Assembly: GCA_003694355.1 (NCBI GenBank) | Contig: RFKI01000280.1 | Span: 1 to 8,069, forward strand | Reading direction: 5' to 3' | DNA: 8,069 bases | Source of the DNA: Bdellovibrio sp. | GTDB taxonomy: Bacteria > Bdellovibrionota > Bdellovibrionia > Bdellovibrionales > UBA1609 | Part shown: positions 1 to 7,094 of the stretch, one piece after another | Layout of the letters: every line of letters begins with the position of its first letter | Position numbering within the stretch: the stretch's first letter is position 1 | The notes under the pieces: model-generated | What the model was told of the DNA's origin: nothing | Database searches by the model: none | What the model saw: the letters and a program-made list of their open reading frames with translations, nothing else | Position numbers and translations under genes: made by a program

Positions 1-864
1 ATTAGATTGTTTAATCTTTTTATAAGCTTCTAGTGGGTTGTGAACATCATGGCTTTTTGAGTCAATTTTTTTAAGAATAAGGAAAGAACCATCAGGGAGT
101 TGAACAGTTTCAGAAGAGCCCTCTTCATAGTCAACATGGATGGATTGAAAAGGGGCTATAAAATCAAGCTCCTGAAGAGAGACTCTGTGTTCTTTAATAT
201 AATTATAGCTTTTGGTGGAACCTTCATGATTTCCAAATGTGACACAAGGAGAGATAACATCAATGAATGCTGTCCCAGGATGTTGAAGGGCTGCTTCTAT
301 AAGGGGGACAAGTTGCTTGGAATCGCCTGAAAAAGAGCGTGCTACAAATCCGCAGCCCAAGTCAAGAGCGAGTGAGCAAAGGTCAATCCCCGGAAAGGGG
401 TTGGGGGTTCCATCTTTTAGTGTGGAATTTTTATCGGCTGTTGCTGAAAACTGTCCTTTTGTGAGCCCGTAAACGCCATTATTTTCTACTATATATACCA
501 TAGGGACATTTCGTCGTATTAAATGGGCAAATCCGCCAAGACCAATGCTTGCCGTGTCTCCATCCCCTGAAATGCCAATAAACTTAAGACCATAGTTTAC
601 GGACTTGGCTCCAGTGGCCAGAGACGCCATTCTTCCATGAATGGAATTAAATCCGTGAGATTGACTGAGAAAGTAAGTGGGTGTTTTTGAGGAACAACCA
701 ATTCCAGAAACCTTTACGATATTAAAAGGGTTCACCCCAGCTTTGTATAAGGCGGAGATAATATGAGCCGTGATGCTATCGTGGCCACATCCTGTGCACA
801 GGGTGGACTTTTCTCCCATATAATCCTGTCTTGTAAGACCAAGAGGGTTAGTTTTCGGAGGCAT
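1..864 (-). CDS. korB: 2-oxoacid:ferredoxin oxidoreductase, beta subunit (3' end outside window)
   Basis: This is the TPP- and Fe-S-binding subunit of a 2-oxoglutarate/2-oxoacid:ferredoxin oxidoreductase, a cytoplasmic enzyme that interconverts a 2-oxoacid plus CoA with acyl-CoA, CO2 and reduced ferredoxin. 288 residues are visible; the C-terminus lies beyond base 1 and no stop is seen. Four cysteines, C23 and C26 (CTGCGH), C57 (GIGCSS) and C207 (SPCVTF), match in spacing the single [4Fe-4S] ligands known from the Sulfolobus enzyme. The TPP/Mg motif is GDGD at 100-103 followed by VENNGVYGLTKGQ at 126-138. FGNHEGSTKSY at 210-220 is also typical of the family. The ATG start overlaps the end of korA by 17 bases and has a good ribosome site (AAGGAC at 871-876, 6 bases away), so translation is probably coupled. 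The true substrate (2-oxoglutarate, pyruvate or another 2-oxoacid) cannot be fixed from sequence. Confidence 0.93.
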   Translation of the reverse strand, partial: MPPKTNPLGLTRQDYMGEKSTLCTGCGHDSITAHIISALYKAGVNPFNIVKVSGIGCSSKTPTYFLSQSHGFNSIHGRMASLATGAKSVNYGLKFIGISGDGDTASIGLGGFAHLIRRNVPMVYIVENNGVYGLTKGQFSATADKNSTLKDGTPNPFPGIDLCSLALDLGCGFVARSFSGDSKQLVPLIEAALQHPGTAFIDVISPCVTFGNHEGSTKSYNYIKEHRVSLQELDFIAPFQSIHVDYEEGSSETVQLPDGSFLILKKIDSKSHDVHNPLEAYKKIKQSN

Positions 865-2653
865 TTTCTAGTCCTTCATGTTGTAGGATATCCTTTAGAA
901 CATCGGTGGCTCGTAAAGGCCATCCATCAAAGTAAGTGAGAGAATAATAATTGGAATAAGTAGGAAGGTCCTTTTTTAAAAGAGTCAAGAGTTGAGCATC
1001 TCTATTTTGTTCAATCACATAAATCCGTCGATGCTGTTGGATGAACTGGTTAACTTCTTCTGAAAATGGATATGATCGAACTCTCATGTAAGAAGTTGGG
1101 ATGTTTTTTTCTTCCAAGGTTGCCATCACTTCTTGTAAAGCCAAATCACTTGAACCAAAGGCAATGAGCCCCATAGATGCTTCTGGGTTCATGTGGATTT
1201 CAGGTTTTGGCAAATCTTTTTTAGCTGTCTGTATTTTTTTTGAAAGCCTTTTGAGTAATTGAGAGAAAATAACAGGGTCTTCTGAGTACTTCGCAGAAGG
1301 AGTATGGCCCGTTCCCCTTGTGAAATAAGCCGCTAGGGGATGGGGAGTTCCAGGTAAAGTGCGAGAAGGAACTCCGTCTCCATCTGTGTCTTCATATCTG
1401 AAAAAGTGAGAACGTTTTTCTAGGTCTTCTTTTTTAAGAACCTTGCCTCTTTCTAGATGTGTAAAATTTCGGGGCCTTTCTGAAATCCATAAGTTCATGC
1501 CCAGGTCAAGGTCACTCAGAACAATAACCAAAGTTTGGTATTCTTCAGCCAAATCCAGAGCCTTTTTTGCAAATTCAAAGCATTCTTTGGGAGAAGAGGG
1601 GAGTAGGAGAATATGTTGAGTGTCTCCATGTGAAAGAACAGCTGCAGCAAGAAGGTCTCCTTGAAGTGTGCGGGTGGGGAGTCCTGTAGAGGGGCCAGCT
1701 CTTTGAACATCCCAAATAACTGCTGGAATTTCTGCAAAATAACTTAAGCCAGCGGCTTCACCCATTAATGAAAGTCCTGGCCCAGATGTGGGTGTAATGG
1801 CTCGAGCTCCACACCATCCAGCTCCAATAACCATGTTAATAGAACTTAGTTCATCTTCTGCTTGGAGGACCACAAATTGATTTTTTCCATTTTTGCTCTT
1901 TCGAAACTTGCTGGCATATTTTTGGAAAGATTCTGCTAGAGAACTGGATGGCGTAATGGGATACCAAGACAAAAACTGACAGCCTCCAAAAACAAGTCCT
2001 AAAGCGGCTGCAGAATTCCCGTCCATTAGAAGCTTATCTTTATTTCCATTTGGTATGGGATGGATCTGAACAGGAATATCTCCTGAAAATTGTTGGGCAT
2101 ATTGAGCTCCAGCTTCCAGAGCTTTTTGGTTCACTTCAATGACAGAAGGTTTTTTTTGAAAAAAGTCAGCCACCGTTTTTTGAGCGATATCCAAGTTTTC
2201 TAGTTTCAAGAGTTTTAAAAGAAATCCCACATAAACCATATTGGAAAGAAGTTTTCTTATATGGACAGAGGGTGAGAGTTCCTTTGTCAGTTCTCTCATG
2301 GGTAATCCAAAGTGAAGGACATCAGCCCTGATTGTTGAGGGATCTATTTTTAAGTCAGAGTTATAAATAAAAACGCCGTGAGTTTGGAGAGCCTTAAGAT
2401 CTTCCGTCCAAGTCGCTTTATTCATAGCGATGATAATGGAGAAGTTCTTGTTATGAGAGAGTTTGCGGAGGTCAGGGCTGATTCGAATGCTAAACCATGT
2501 GGGAAGCCCTGCAATATTCGAGGGAAAAAAGTTTTTTGCTGAAATAGGAAGGCCCAGACGAAAAAAAGTTCTGGCAAGAATTTGATTTGCCGATAAACTT
2601 CCGCTTCCATTTACGGTAGCAATATGAATAGTGCAGTCATTTATTTTCTTCAT
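848..2653 (-). CDS. korA: 2-oxoacid:ferredoxin oxidoreductase, alpha subunit with N-terminal gamma domain
   Basis: Partner of the overlapping beta subunit; together they form the cytoplasmic 2-oxoacid:ferredoxin oxidoreductase. The 601-residue length fits the class in which the gamma domain is fused to the N-terminus of alpha. Residues 1 to about 190 are the gamma domain, with VNGSGSLSANQIL near 14-26 and FFPSNIAGLPTWFSIR at 42-57. The alpha domain follows with the diagnostic YPITPSS at 231-237 (2-oxoacid/CoA site), SGPGLSLMGEAAGL at 290-303, and QRAGPSTGLPTRTLQGDL at 317-334. The C-terminal CoA-binding/transketolase-C-like part runs from about 493 to 580 (MGLIAFGSSD, MRVRSYPF, YVIEQNRDAQL). 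The ATG at 2653 is the natural start, but I see no strong ribosome site before it. It lies 82 bases downstream of the acyltransferase gene on the same strand, so it is either the fourth gene of that transcript or has its own weak promoter. No ferredoxin gene is visible nearby. Confidence 0.94.
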   Translation of the reverse strand: MKKINDCTIHIATVNGSGSLSANQILARTFFRLGLPISAKNFFPSNIAGLPTWFSIRISPDLRKLSHNKNFSIIIAMNKATWTEDLKALQTHGVFIYNSDLKIDPSTIRADVLHFGLPMRELTKELSPSVHIRKLLSNMVYVGFLLKLLKLENLDIAQKTVADFFQKKPSVIEVNQKALEAGAQYAQQFSGDIPVQIHPIPNGNKDKLLMDGNSAAALGLVFGGCQFLSWYPITPSSSLAESFQKYASKFRKSKNGKNQFVVLQAEDELSSINMVIGAGWCGARAITPTSGPGLSLMGEAAGLSYFAEIPAVIWDVQRAGPSTGLPTRTLQGDLLAAAVLSHGDTQHILLLPSSPKECFEFAKKALDLAEEYQTLVIVLSDLDLGMNLWISERPRNFTHLERGKVLKKEDLEKRSHFFRYEDTDGDGVPSRTLPGTPHPLAAYFTRGTGHTPSAKYSEDPVIFSQLLKRLSKKIQTAKKDLPKPEIHMNPEASMGLIAFGSSDLALQEVMATLEEKNIPTSYMRVRSYPFSEEVNQFIQQHRRIYVIEQNRDAQLLTLLKKDLPTYSNYYSLTYFDGWPLRATDVLKDILQHEGLENASEN

Positions 2654-2735
2654 TTAATCTTAATTTTTACTTCAAAGAGTGGTTTGGGACCAGATAAAAT
2701 TTTTAATTATTAAAGAGAAGCACTGCGCAGCAATT
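2654..2735 (-). other. 82-base korA leader with AT-rich inverted repeat and possible weak promoter
   Basis: This is the only sizeable gap in the minus-strand gene run. A perfect 9-base inverted repeat (GATAAAATT at 2693-2701, AATTTTATC at 2732-2740) brackets a 30-base centre that contains the 8-base palindrome CTGCGCAG (2723-2730). The outer arm covers the acyltransferase stop codon. Reading the minus strand, TTGCTG (2733-2728), a 16-base spacer and AATAAT (2711-2706) form a weak sigma-70-like promoter. The arms are too AT-rich and the loop too long for a convincing intrinsic terminator. The function is unknown; an operator or an RNA fold is possible, and so is chance in AT-rich DNA. Confidence 0.3.
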
Positions 2736-3449
2736 TTATCCGTAAGCTTTGGGGTTAATGGTTAAGACCCACTTTTTGTACTCCTCGTTAATAACCTCAA
2801 TAGAAGAGGGAGGAAGTACAGGGCCAACATGAAGAATTAGCTTTCCTGGGCGGGGCCAAAAGGAGCCTTTGGGCCACAGTTTTGAGTTACCTTCCAGGTA
2901 TAAGAAGAGAATGGGGGTTTGTGTGGATTGCGAAAAAAGGCTAACGCCTCGTTTGAAGGGGTGAATGAGACCATCTTTTGAGCGTGTACCTTCAGGAAAA
3001 AGAATAAGCCAGATTCGTTCAAGTTTTTTTAGAAGAGTTGTGCAGAGTTTTATCGCTTCTCCTTTTCTATCTTTTCGATCAATGGGAATGGCTCCCAAGC
3101 AGTGGGACGAAAAAAATGTGAAAAATGGGTTGGAAAACCAATAATCTTTTGCGGCAGAGATATAGAGATCTAACCAGTATCGGAATGGAATAGCTGCGGC
3201 AATAGAAACGGCATCCAGGTGACTGGCATGGTTGGAGATAAGAATCAACTTGGGATATTTTTTATAAAGTTTTTTGAAATTGCCTTTGACCTCTAGTCGG
3301 ATATAAAAAGTGAAGGTGAGTTTTAGAAAAATGGCCCATAGGACACGGAAAAGCCAACTTGTTAAATCTATATGTCGAGTAAAGAGAGGGAGGTGCTTTA
3401 AGTGAGGTGGAAGCTGAACCCATTGCTCATTTTCATAGTTCCATTTCAT
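2736..3449 (-). CDS. lysophospholipid acyltransferase, PlsC family
   Basis: Predicted membrane-associated 1-acyl-glycerol-3-phosphate acyltransferase, which would add the second acyl chain to make phosphatidate. The 237-residue length is normal for PlsC-type enzymes. The catalytic HX4D motif is NHASHLDA at 73-80 (H74, D79). The substrate-binding motif is FPEGTRSKDG at 151-160. Further family blocks are AIPIDRKDRKG at 120-130 and TPILFLYLEG near 178-187. A hydrophobic stretch at about 32-50 may anchor it to the inner membrane. It starts 9 bases after the CdsA-like gene; a GGAG overlapping that gene's end is the nearest ribosome-site candidate but is about 14 bases away, so translation may rely on coupling. 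Placed beside a CdsA-like gene, it would supply that enzyme's substrate. Acyl donor and exact acceptor cannot be read from the sequence. Confidence 0.88.
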   Translation of the reverse strand: MKWNYENEQWVQLPPHLKHLPLFTRHIDLTSWLFRVLWAIFLKLTFTFYIRLEVKGNFKKLYKKYPKLILISNHASHLDAVSIAAAIPFRYWLDLYISAAKDYWFSNPFFTFFSSHCLGAIPIDRKDRKGEAIKLCTTLLKKLERIWLILFPEGTRSKDGLIHPFKRGVSLFSQSTQTPILFLYLEGNSKLWPKGSFWPRPGKLILHVGPVLPPSSIEVINEEYKKWVLTINPKAYG

Positions 3450-3458
3450 TTGTAATTT

Positions 3459-4385
3459 TTAAACTCCATAAACTTTAGAAAGGTATAAATAAAAATAATA
3501 GAAAAAAGGAGCAACAAAAATAAGTTTATCGACTCTTGCAATAATGTCATCTCTTCCAATAATAAAGATTCCAGAACTTTTAATTCCAAGGTCTTTTCGA
3601 ATAACAGAGATGATCAGTTCTCCAAAACGTCCCAGGAAGGTGGCAATGGTGCCAGACATTATCCAAAAGGGTTCTTGCCTGTAAGGCAATAGATGCCTAA
3701 GGCCCCATGCAAGAGTTAATGTAAAGATAAAAGAAAAAATAATACTTTCAATAGAAATGCGTTGAGAGATATTAGAGAATAGCTTGTGTTTGCCTAACCA
3801 CTTATTTCCCAAAAAATTTATGTTCTCACTAAAAGCTGTTAAAATATAAAGATAGATTAAAATATAAATTCCTTTAGGAAGCATTAGAATTTGTCCCAGA
3901 TGCAAAAAGGACCAGCCAAAGAAGACAAAAGACATGAGAGAAAGTGCGAGGTATTGGATCATGCGTTTTGCTGAATTTCTAATTAAAGGAATTGTGCAAA
4001 TGCTTGCCAGGTAAAGCATAGGACTTGTTTGGAAGAGAAGGTCTTGTTTATGGAAAATCCAGTGACCAAGAAGTAGGATAAAAAGGTAGTTCATCCATAC
4101 AAACCAGCTTCGATGATACATTCCAACCATTTTGTAGAAGGTTTTTGATCCATAAATAGCAATAAGCAAGAGGACAAAGAGGGGCCAAGGGCTTGGGAGG
4201 CCAGCCGCGAAGAAAATAAGCGTGGCCGCGATCATCCAGCTTTTTATGCTGGCCCACAGCCCAATTAATTTGGGATTGCGTTTGTATAAGAAAAATGAAA
4301 TGGCTCCAACAAGAAAGAGAAAGGCGAGGATAAGGAGACCAATTTCTTTAAAAAGGGGTTCTCCCCATAAGCCTGTGGTTGTCAT
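3459..4385 (-). CDS. CdsA-family membrane protein (phosphatidate cytidylyltransferase-like, eroded signature)
   Basis: A 308-residue polytopic membrane protein with about eight hydrophobic segments (near 12-33, 50-75, 97-111, 122-136, 145-165, 170-186, 212-230 and 286-303). The C-terminal block at about 185-296 can be laid over CDP-diacylglycerol synthases, in particular the variant found beside PlsC-type genes: LGKHKL at 197-202, then SVIRKDLGIKSSG at 260-272 and GRDDIIARVDKLIFVAP at 277-293. Several signature residues differ: the KD aspartate is a serine (S270), HGG is RDD (278-280), and the D of DRxD is alanine (A283); R284 and D286 are kept. It is therefore a diverged or altered-function homologue. 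I start it at the ATG at 4385, which overlaps the regulator's TGA as ATGA and has GGAAGGG 6 bases upstream. A TTG five codons earlier (4400) is less likely. Confidence 0.75.
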   Translation of the reverse strand: MTTTGLWGEPLFKEIGLLILAFLFLVGAISFFLYKRNPKLIGLWASIKSWMIAATLIFFAAGLPSPWPLFVLLLIAIYGSKTFYKMVGMYHRSWFVWMNYLFILLLGHWIFHKQDLLFQTSPMLYLASICTIPLIRNSAKRMIQYLALSLMSFVFFGWSFLHLGQILMLPKGIYILIYLYILTAFSENINFLGNKWLGKHKLFSNISQRISIESIIFSFIFTLTLAWGLRHLLPYRQEPFWIMSGTIATFLGRFGELIISVIRKDLGIKSSGIFIIGRDDIIARVDKLIFVAPFFYYFYLYLSKVYGV

Positions 4386-5725
4386 GAGGCGCCCTTCCAA
4401 TTGATTCGTAGCTCTTTAAGACGTCGGTAGAGAGAGGCTCGAGATATTTTGAGCTTTAAAGCCAGGGAGTCGATATTGCCTTGGTGGTGAGCTATCCCTT
4501 TTTTTAATAGAAAAGCTTCGTATTTATTGAGAAGAGGCTGGAGTCCCAAAGAGAGGTCAACATTGGAAAAAGAGTCATCGGAAATAATGGGACCATGTAA
4601 CACCTTTAGGACATCTTCTTTGCGGATAATGGGTAGGGGGGCTTGTACAAGAAGGCGTTCGCAAACTTGTTTTAATTCTCTTACATTTCCTGGCCATTGA
4701 TGAGATTCTAATATTTCTAGAGCATCTGGACTGAGGCTTTTTTTGCGAGATTTGTGGCGCTCAAGGAAATACTTAGCAAGTGTTTGAATATCTTCTTTGC
4801 GTTTTCGAAGAGGGGGGATCACTAAATGGTGGCCTTTTAGTCGCCATAGTAAATCTTCTCGAAAAAGTTTCTTATCTACAAGCTGTTGAAGATTTTGGTT
4901 GGTGGCGGCAATAACTCTGACCTGGACTTTTTGCGATTGAGTGCTTCCTATGCGTCTGACTTCCTGAGTTTCTAAAAAGCGTAAAAGCTTAACTTGCATA
5001 GGAAGAGAAAGAGCTTCAATTTCATCTAAGAACAGGTCTCCCCCATGGGCGGCCTCAGCCAGCCCCATTTTTGTGTTGTCTGCTCCGGTAAAAGCTCCTT
5101 TTATATGGCCAAAAAGTTCTGATTCAAAAAGGTTTTCTGGTATGGCAGATATGTTGACTTGGATAAATGGACGTGAAAAGCCTTCTTGAGCGTGTATCCA
5201 ATGGGCAATGACTTCTTTCCCGCAGCCCGTTTCTCCTTCTACAAGAATGGGGGCGGTTTCGGACTTCAAAAAAGATACTTGTTTTTTGAGGGTCTGGGTG
5301 GCTTGTGAGGAACCAATCCATGGAGGTAATTGGGGACGGGAGGAGGCCTCTTGAAGTTGAATCCAAGCTTCGATCTTTTGGAGAGTGAGTAGAACTTCAT
5401 CGGGATTAAGAGGTTTGGCAAGAAAACGACTGGCTCCGGCTTTGAGACAGGACTCCATAAGTGATGGGGTGAGGTCTCCTGAGATGGCGATGATTTCGGT
5501 GTGAGGGTTTATTTTGGATATTTTTTCAATGATTTTTAAGCCTTTGGGACAACGGCGCTCACTGTATTGTGGAAAGTGAAGATCAATAAAAGCGGCATGA
5601 AAGTTTTCTTGAGGAAGGTTTTTGCAACTATGAAGTGATGTGATATCCCAAGGCTTGGGAATGAGTATTTGTAGGCTTTGTGTTATAAGAGGATCGTCAT
5701 CAATAATAAGAAGCTTATATTTCAT
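4382..5725 (-). CDS. NtrC-family sigma-54-dependent response regulator
   Basis: A 447-residue two-component regulator expected to activate RNA polymerase carrying sigma-54. The receiver domain is about 1-120, with acidic pocket D9-D11, phospho-acceptor D48, S82 and K104 (AKP). The AAA+ domain is about 137-365: Walker A GETGCGKE at 164-171, the sigma-54 contact loop GAFTGA at 210-215 (intact), Walker B LFLDEIE at 231-237, arginine-finger region FREDLLWRL at 288-296 and sensor II GNVRE at 346-350. A Fis-type helix-turn-helix lies at about 415-441 (LALKLKISRASLYRRLKEL). The reading frame is open up to 5872, but homology starts at MKYKLLIIDDD, the ATG at 5725 has AAGGAA 10 bases upstream, and the extra 49 residues would cover the promoter. 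No histidine kinase gene is in the window. It heads the minus-strand cluster and overlaps the next gene by 4 bases. Its targets are unknown. Confidence 0.93.
   Translation of the reverse strand: MKYKLLIIDDDPLITQSLQILIPKPWDITSLHSCKNLPQENFHAAFIDLHFPQYSERRCPKGLKIIEKISKINPHTEIIAISGDLTPSLMESCLKAGASRFLAKPLNPDEVLLTLQKIEAWIQLQEASSRPQLPPWIGSSQATQTLKKQVSFLKSETAPILVEGETGCGKEVIAHWIHAQEGFSRPFIQVNISAIPENLFESELFGHIKGAFTGADNTKMGLAEAAHGGDLFLDEIEALSLPMQVKLLRFLETQEVRRIGSTQSQKVQVRVIAATNQNLQQLVDKKLFREDLLWRLKGHHLVIPPLRKRKEDIQTLAKYFLERHKSRKKSLSPDALEILESHQWPGNVRELKQVCERLLVQAPLPIIRKEDVLKVLHGPIISDDSFSNVDLSLGLQPLLNKYEAFLLKKGIAHHQGNIDSLALKLKISRASLYRRLKELRINWKGAS
4392..4398 (-). promoter_or_regulatory. ribosome binding site deciding the CdsA-like start
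   Basis: GGAAGGG on the minus strand lies 6 bases before the ATG at 4385-4383, inside the end of the response-regulator gene. It overlaps the alternative TTG at 4400-4398, which supports the ATG as the start and ATGA-type translational coupling. Confidence 0.65.
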
Positions 5726-5735
5726 TTCAATCAAG

Positions 5736-5741
5736 TTCCTT
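5736..5741 (-). promoter_or_regulatory. ribosome binding site of the response regulator
   Basis: AAGGAA on the minus strand, 10 bases before the ATG at 5725-5723. It supports the shorter 447-residue product over the longer open frame beginning at 5872. Confidence 0.6.
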
Positions 5742-5761
5742 TCTGATTTAGAATTAGAGTA

Positions 5762-5790
5762 ATTATAGGCTCTTATATAGAGGGTGTCAG
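5762..5790 (-). promoter_or_regulatory. sigma-70-type promoter for the response regulator and downstream cluster
   Basis: On the minus strand, CTGACA (5790-5785, five of six consensus bases) is followed by a 17-base spacer and a perfect TATAAT (5767-5762). The start of transcription is predicted near 5755, giving a leader of about 30 bases that contains the ribosome site. The spacer contains CTCT-TATAT-AGAG (5770-5782), a short inverted repeat that could be an operator or chance. No terminator is evident between this promoter and korB, so it may drive all five minus-strand genes. Confidence 0.7.
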
Positions 5791-5858
5791 AGAGTGAGTC
5801 CAGAAAAACATTTTCTTTCCTAAAAGAGAGGGGTAAGATGGGCTCAAAAAATAGGGAA

Positions 5859-5865
5859 AGAAGGG
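5859..5865 (+). promoter_or_regulatory. ribosome binding site deciding the serA start
   Basis: AGAAGGG lies 5 bases before the ATG at 5871. It supports the 407-residue product. An earlier in-frame ATG at 5838 also has a purine-rich stretch before it (GAGAGGGG), but that start would add 33 codons that look unlike the family. Confidence 0.6.
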
Positions 5866-5870
5866 AATTC

Positions 5871-7094
5871 ATGAAGAAAATTTTACTTTTAGAAGGGATT
5901 CATAAGGTTGCTCGAGATATTTTAGAAGAGCAGGGATTTTATGTAGAAGAAGAAAAAGGTGCTTTTGCTTCAGAAGAAGATCTTATAAATCGGGCCAAGG
6001 GATTTCATGCTCTTGGAATTCGCTCAAAGTCCAAAATTTCTCAGGGCGTTTTGGAAAAATTACAACCTCATCTTGAGGTCTTGGGAGCTTTTTGTATTGG
6101 CACAAATCAAGTGGATTTAGAATATGCTAATCAGTGCGGGGTTCCTGTTTTTAATGCGCCTTATAGCAATACAAGGAGTGTTGCTGAACTCGTTATTGCA
6201 AATATCATTTCTTTGGCGAGGCATTTAGGGGATTGCAACATGAAGGCCCATAAGGGCATATGGAGTAAAACAGCCATACAGAGACATGAGGTCAGGGGGA
6301 AGGTGCTGGGAATAGTGGGGTATGGCCATATTGGCAGTCAAGTGAGTGTTTTGGCAGAGGCTTTAGGCCTTAAAGTGATTTATTATGATATTGTAAAAAA
6401 ATTGCCTTTAGGAAATGCTGAGGCGAAAGAGTCCTTGGAAGAGGTTCTTAAAGAAGCTGACTTTGTTTCATTTCATGTTCCCGAAACCCATTTGACGAAA
6501 GGAATGATGGGGATCAATCAGTTTCGGCAGATGAAAGAGGGGGCCTATTTAATCAATGCCAGTCGGGGAAGTGTTGTGGATATTTCAGCTTTGGTTGAAG
6601 TTATCCAGTCACAAAAACTTCGAGGCGCTGCTATTGATGTGTTTCCTAAAGAACCCCCCAACAATAAAGAGCCTTTTGTTTCTGAGCTTCAGGGGCTCCC
6701 CAATGTGATATTAACGCCTCATATAGGAGGCAGTACTGAAGAAGCTCAAAAAGCGATTGGTCAGGAAGTAGCTTTGAGTCTCACTCAGTTTTTTAAAAGA
6801 GGGTCCACCTCTGGGGCGGTTAATTTTCCCAACCTTGAGGTTCCGCCAATTAAAGATTTTCGGCGAATTATTAATGTTCATAAGAATGTTCCAGGTGTTC
6901 TTGGTGAAATTAATAAAATTGTTTCTGAGAATTCAGGAAATATTCAAGCTCAACATTTAGCAACAGACACTCATATTGGATATGTTGTTATGGATATTGG
7001 AGGCTGTGAGATCCAAAAGGTAGCTCAGGAGATCAGTCAGCTTAAGACTTCTATTCGAACTCAGGTGTTGGAGCACTTTCATGAAGGGGCTTAG
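5871..7094 (+). CDS. serA: D-3-phosphoglycerate dehydrogenase with ACT domain
   Basis: First step of L-serine synthesis in the cytoplasm: NAD-dependent oxidation of 3-phosphoglycerate to 3-phosphohydroxypyruvate; E. coli-type enzymes also reduce 2-oxoglutarate to D-2-hydroxyglutarate. From the ATG at 5871 it is 407 residues, close to the 410 of E. coli SerA and similar along its whole length. Visible features: FCIGTNQVDL at 74-83, FNAPYSNTRSVAELVI at 94-109, the NAD-binding GYGHIG at 150-155 with D173, and catalytic R232 (ASRGSVVD), E261 (KEPP) and H284 (TPHIGGST). The ACT domain is about 333-403 and keeps the E. coli serine-contact residues as H337, N339 and N357, so feedback inhibition by serine is predicted. 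Earlier in-frame starts (GTG 5784, ATG 5838) give a charged, non-homologous extension. It is divergent from the regulator gene; I could not identify its promoter with confidence. Confidence 0.96.
   Translation: MKKILLLEGIHKVARDILEEQGFYVEEEKGAFASEEDLINRAKGFHALGIRSKSKISQGVLEKLQPHLEVLGAFCIGTNQVDLEYANQCGVPVFNAPYSNTRSVAELVIANIISLARHLGDCNMKAHKGIWSKTAIQRHEVRGKVLGIVGYGHIGSQVSVLAEALGLKVIYYDIVKKLPLGNAEAKESLEEVLKEADFVSFHVPETHLTKGMMGINQFRQMKEGAYLINASRGSVVDISALVEVIQSQKLRGAAIDVFPKEPPNNKEPFVSELQGLPNVILTPHIGGSTEEAQKAIGQEVALSLTQFFKRGSTSGAVNFPNLEVPPIKDFRRIINVHKNVPGVLGEINKIVSENSGNIQAQHLATDTHIGYVVMDIGGCEIQKVAQEISQLKTSIRTQVLEHFHEGA

Noticed and set aside
100..330. 76-codon plus-strand open frame
   Set aside because: It lies antisense within korB, has no similarity I recognise and no good ribosome site; korB coding on the other strand explains the stretch.
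2693..2740. Intrinsic terminator between the acyltransferase and korA
   Set aside because: The arms are AT-only apart from one G-C pair and the loop is 30 bases, without a GC-rich stem followed by a T-run.
4222..4404. 60-codon plus-strand open frame rich in Arg/Lys
   Set aside because: It is antisense to the CdsA-like gene; the basic composition comes from the reverse complement of a hydrophobic coding sequence.
5830..5843. GG-N10-GC spacing that could suggest a sigma-54 promoter for serA
   Set aside because: The flanking bases do not match TGGCAC or TTGCW, and the site would start transcription almost at the serA ribosome site.
5784..5870. Longer serA starting at GTG 5784 or ATG 5838
   Set aside because: The extra residues are charged and unlike SerA; the ATG at 5871 gives 407 residues, close to E. 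coli SerA, with its own ribosome site. The 5838 ATG cannot be fully excluded.
5726..5872. N-terminal extension of the response regulator to 5872
   Set aside because: The 49 extra residues do not resemble a receiver domain, would cover a strong promoter, and a good ribosome site precedes the ATG at 5725.
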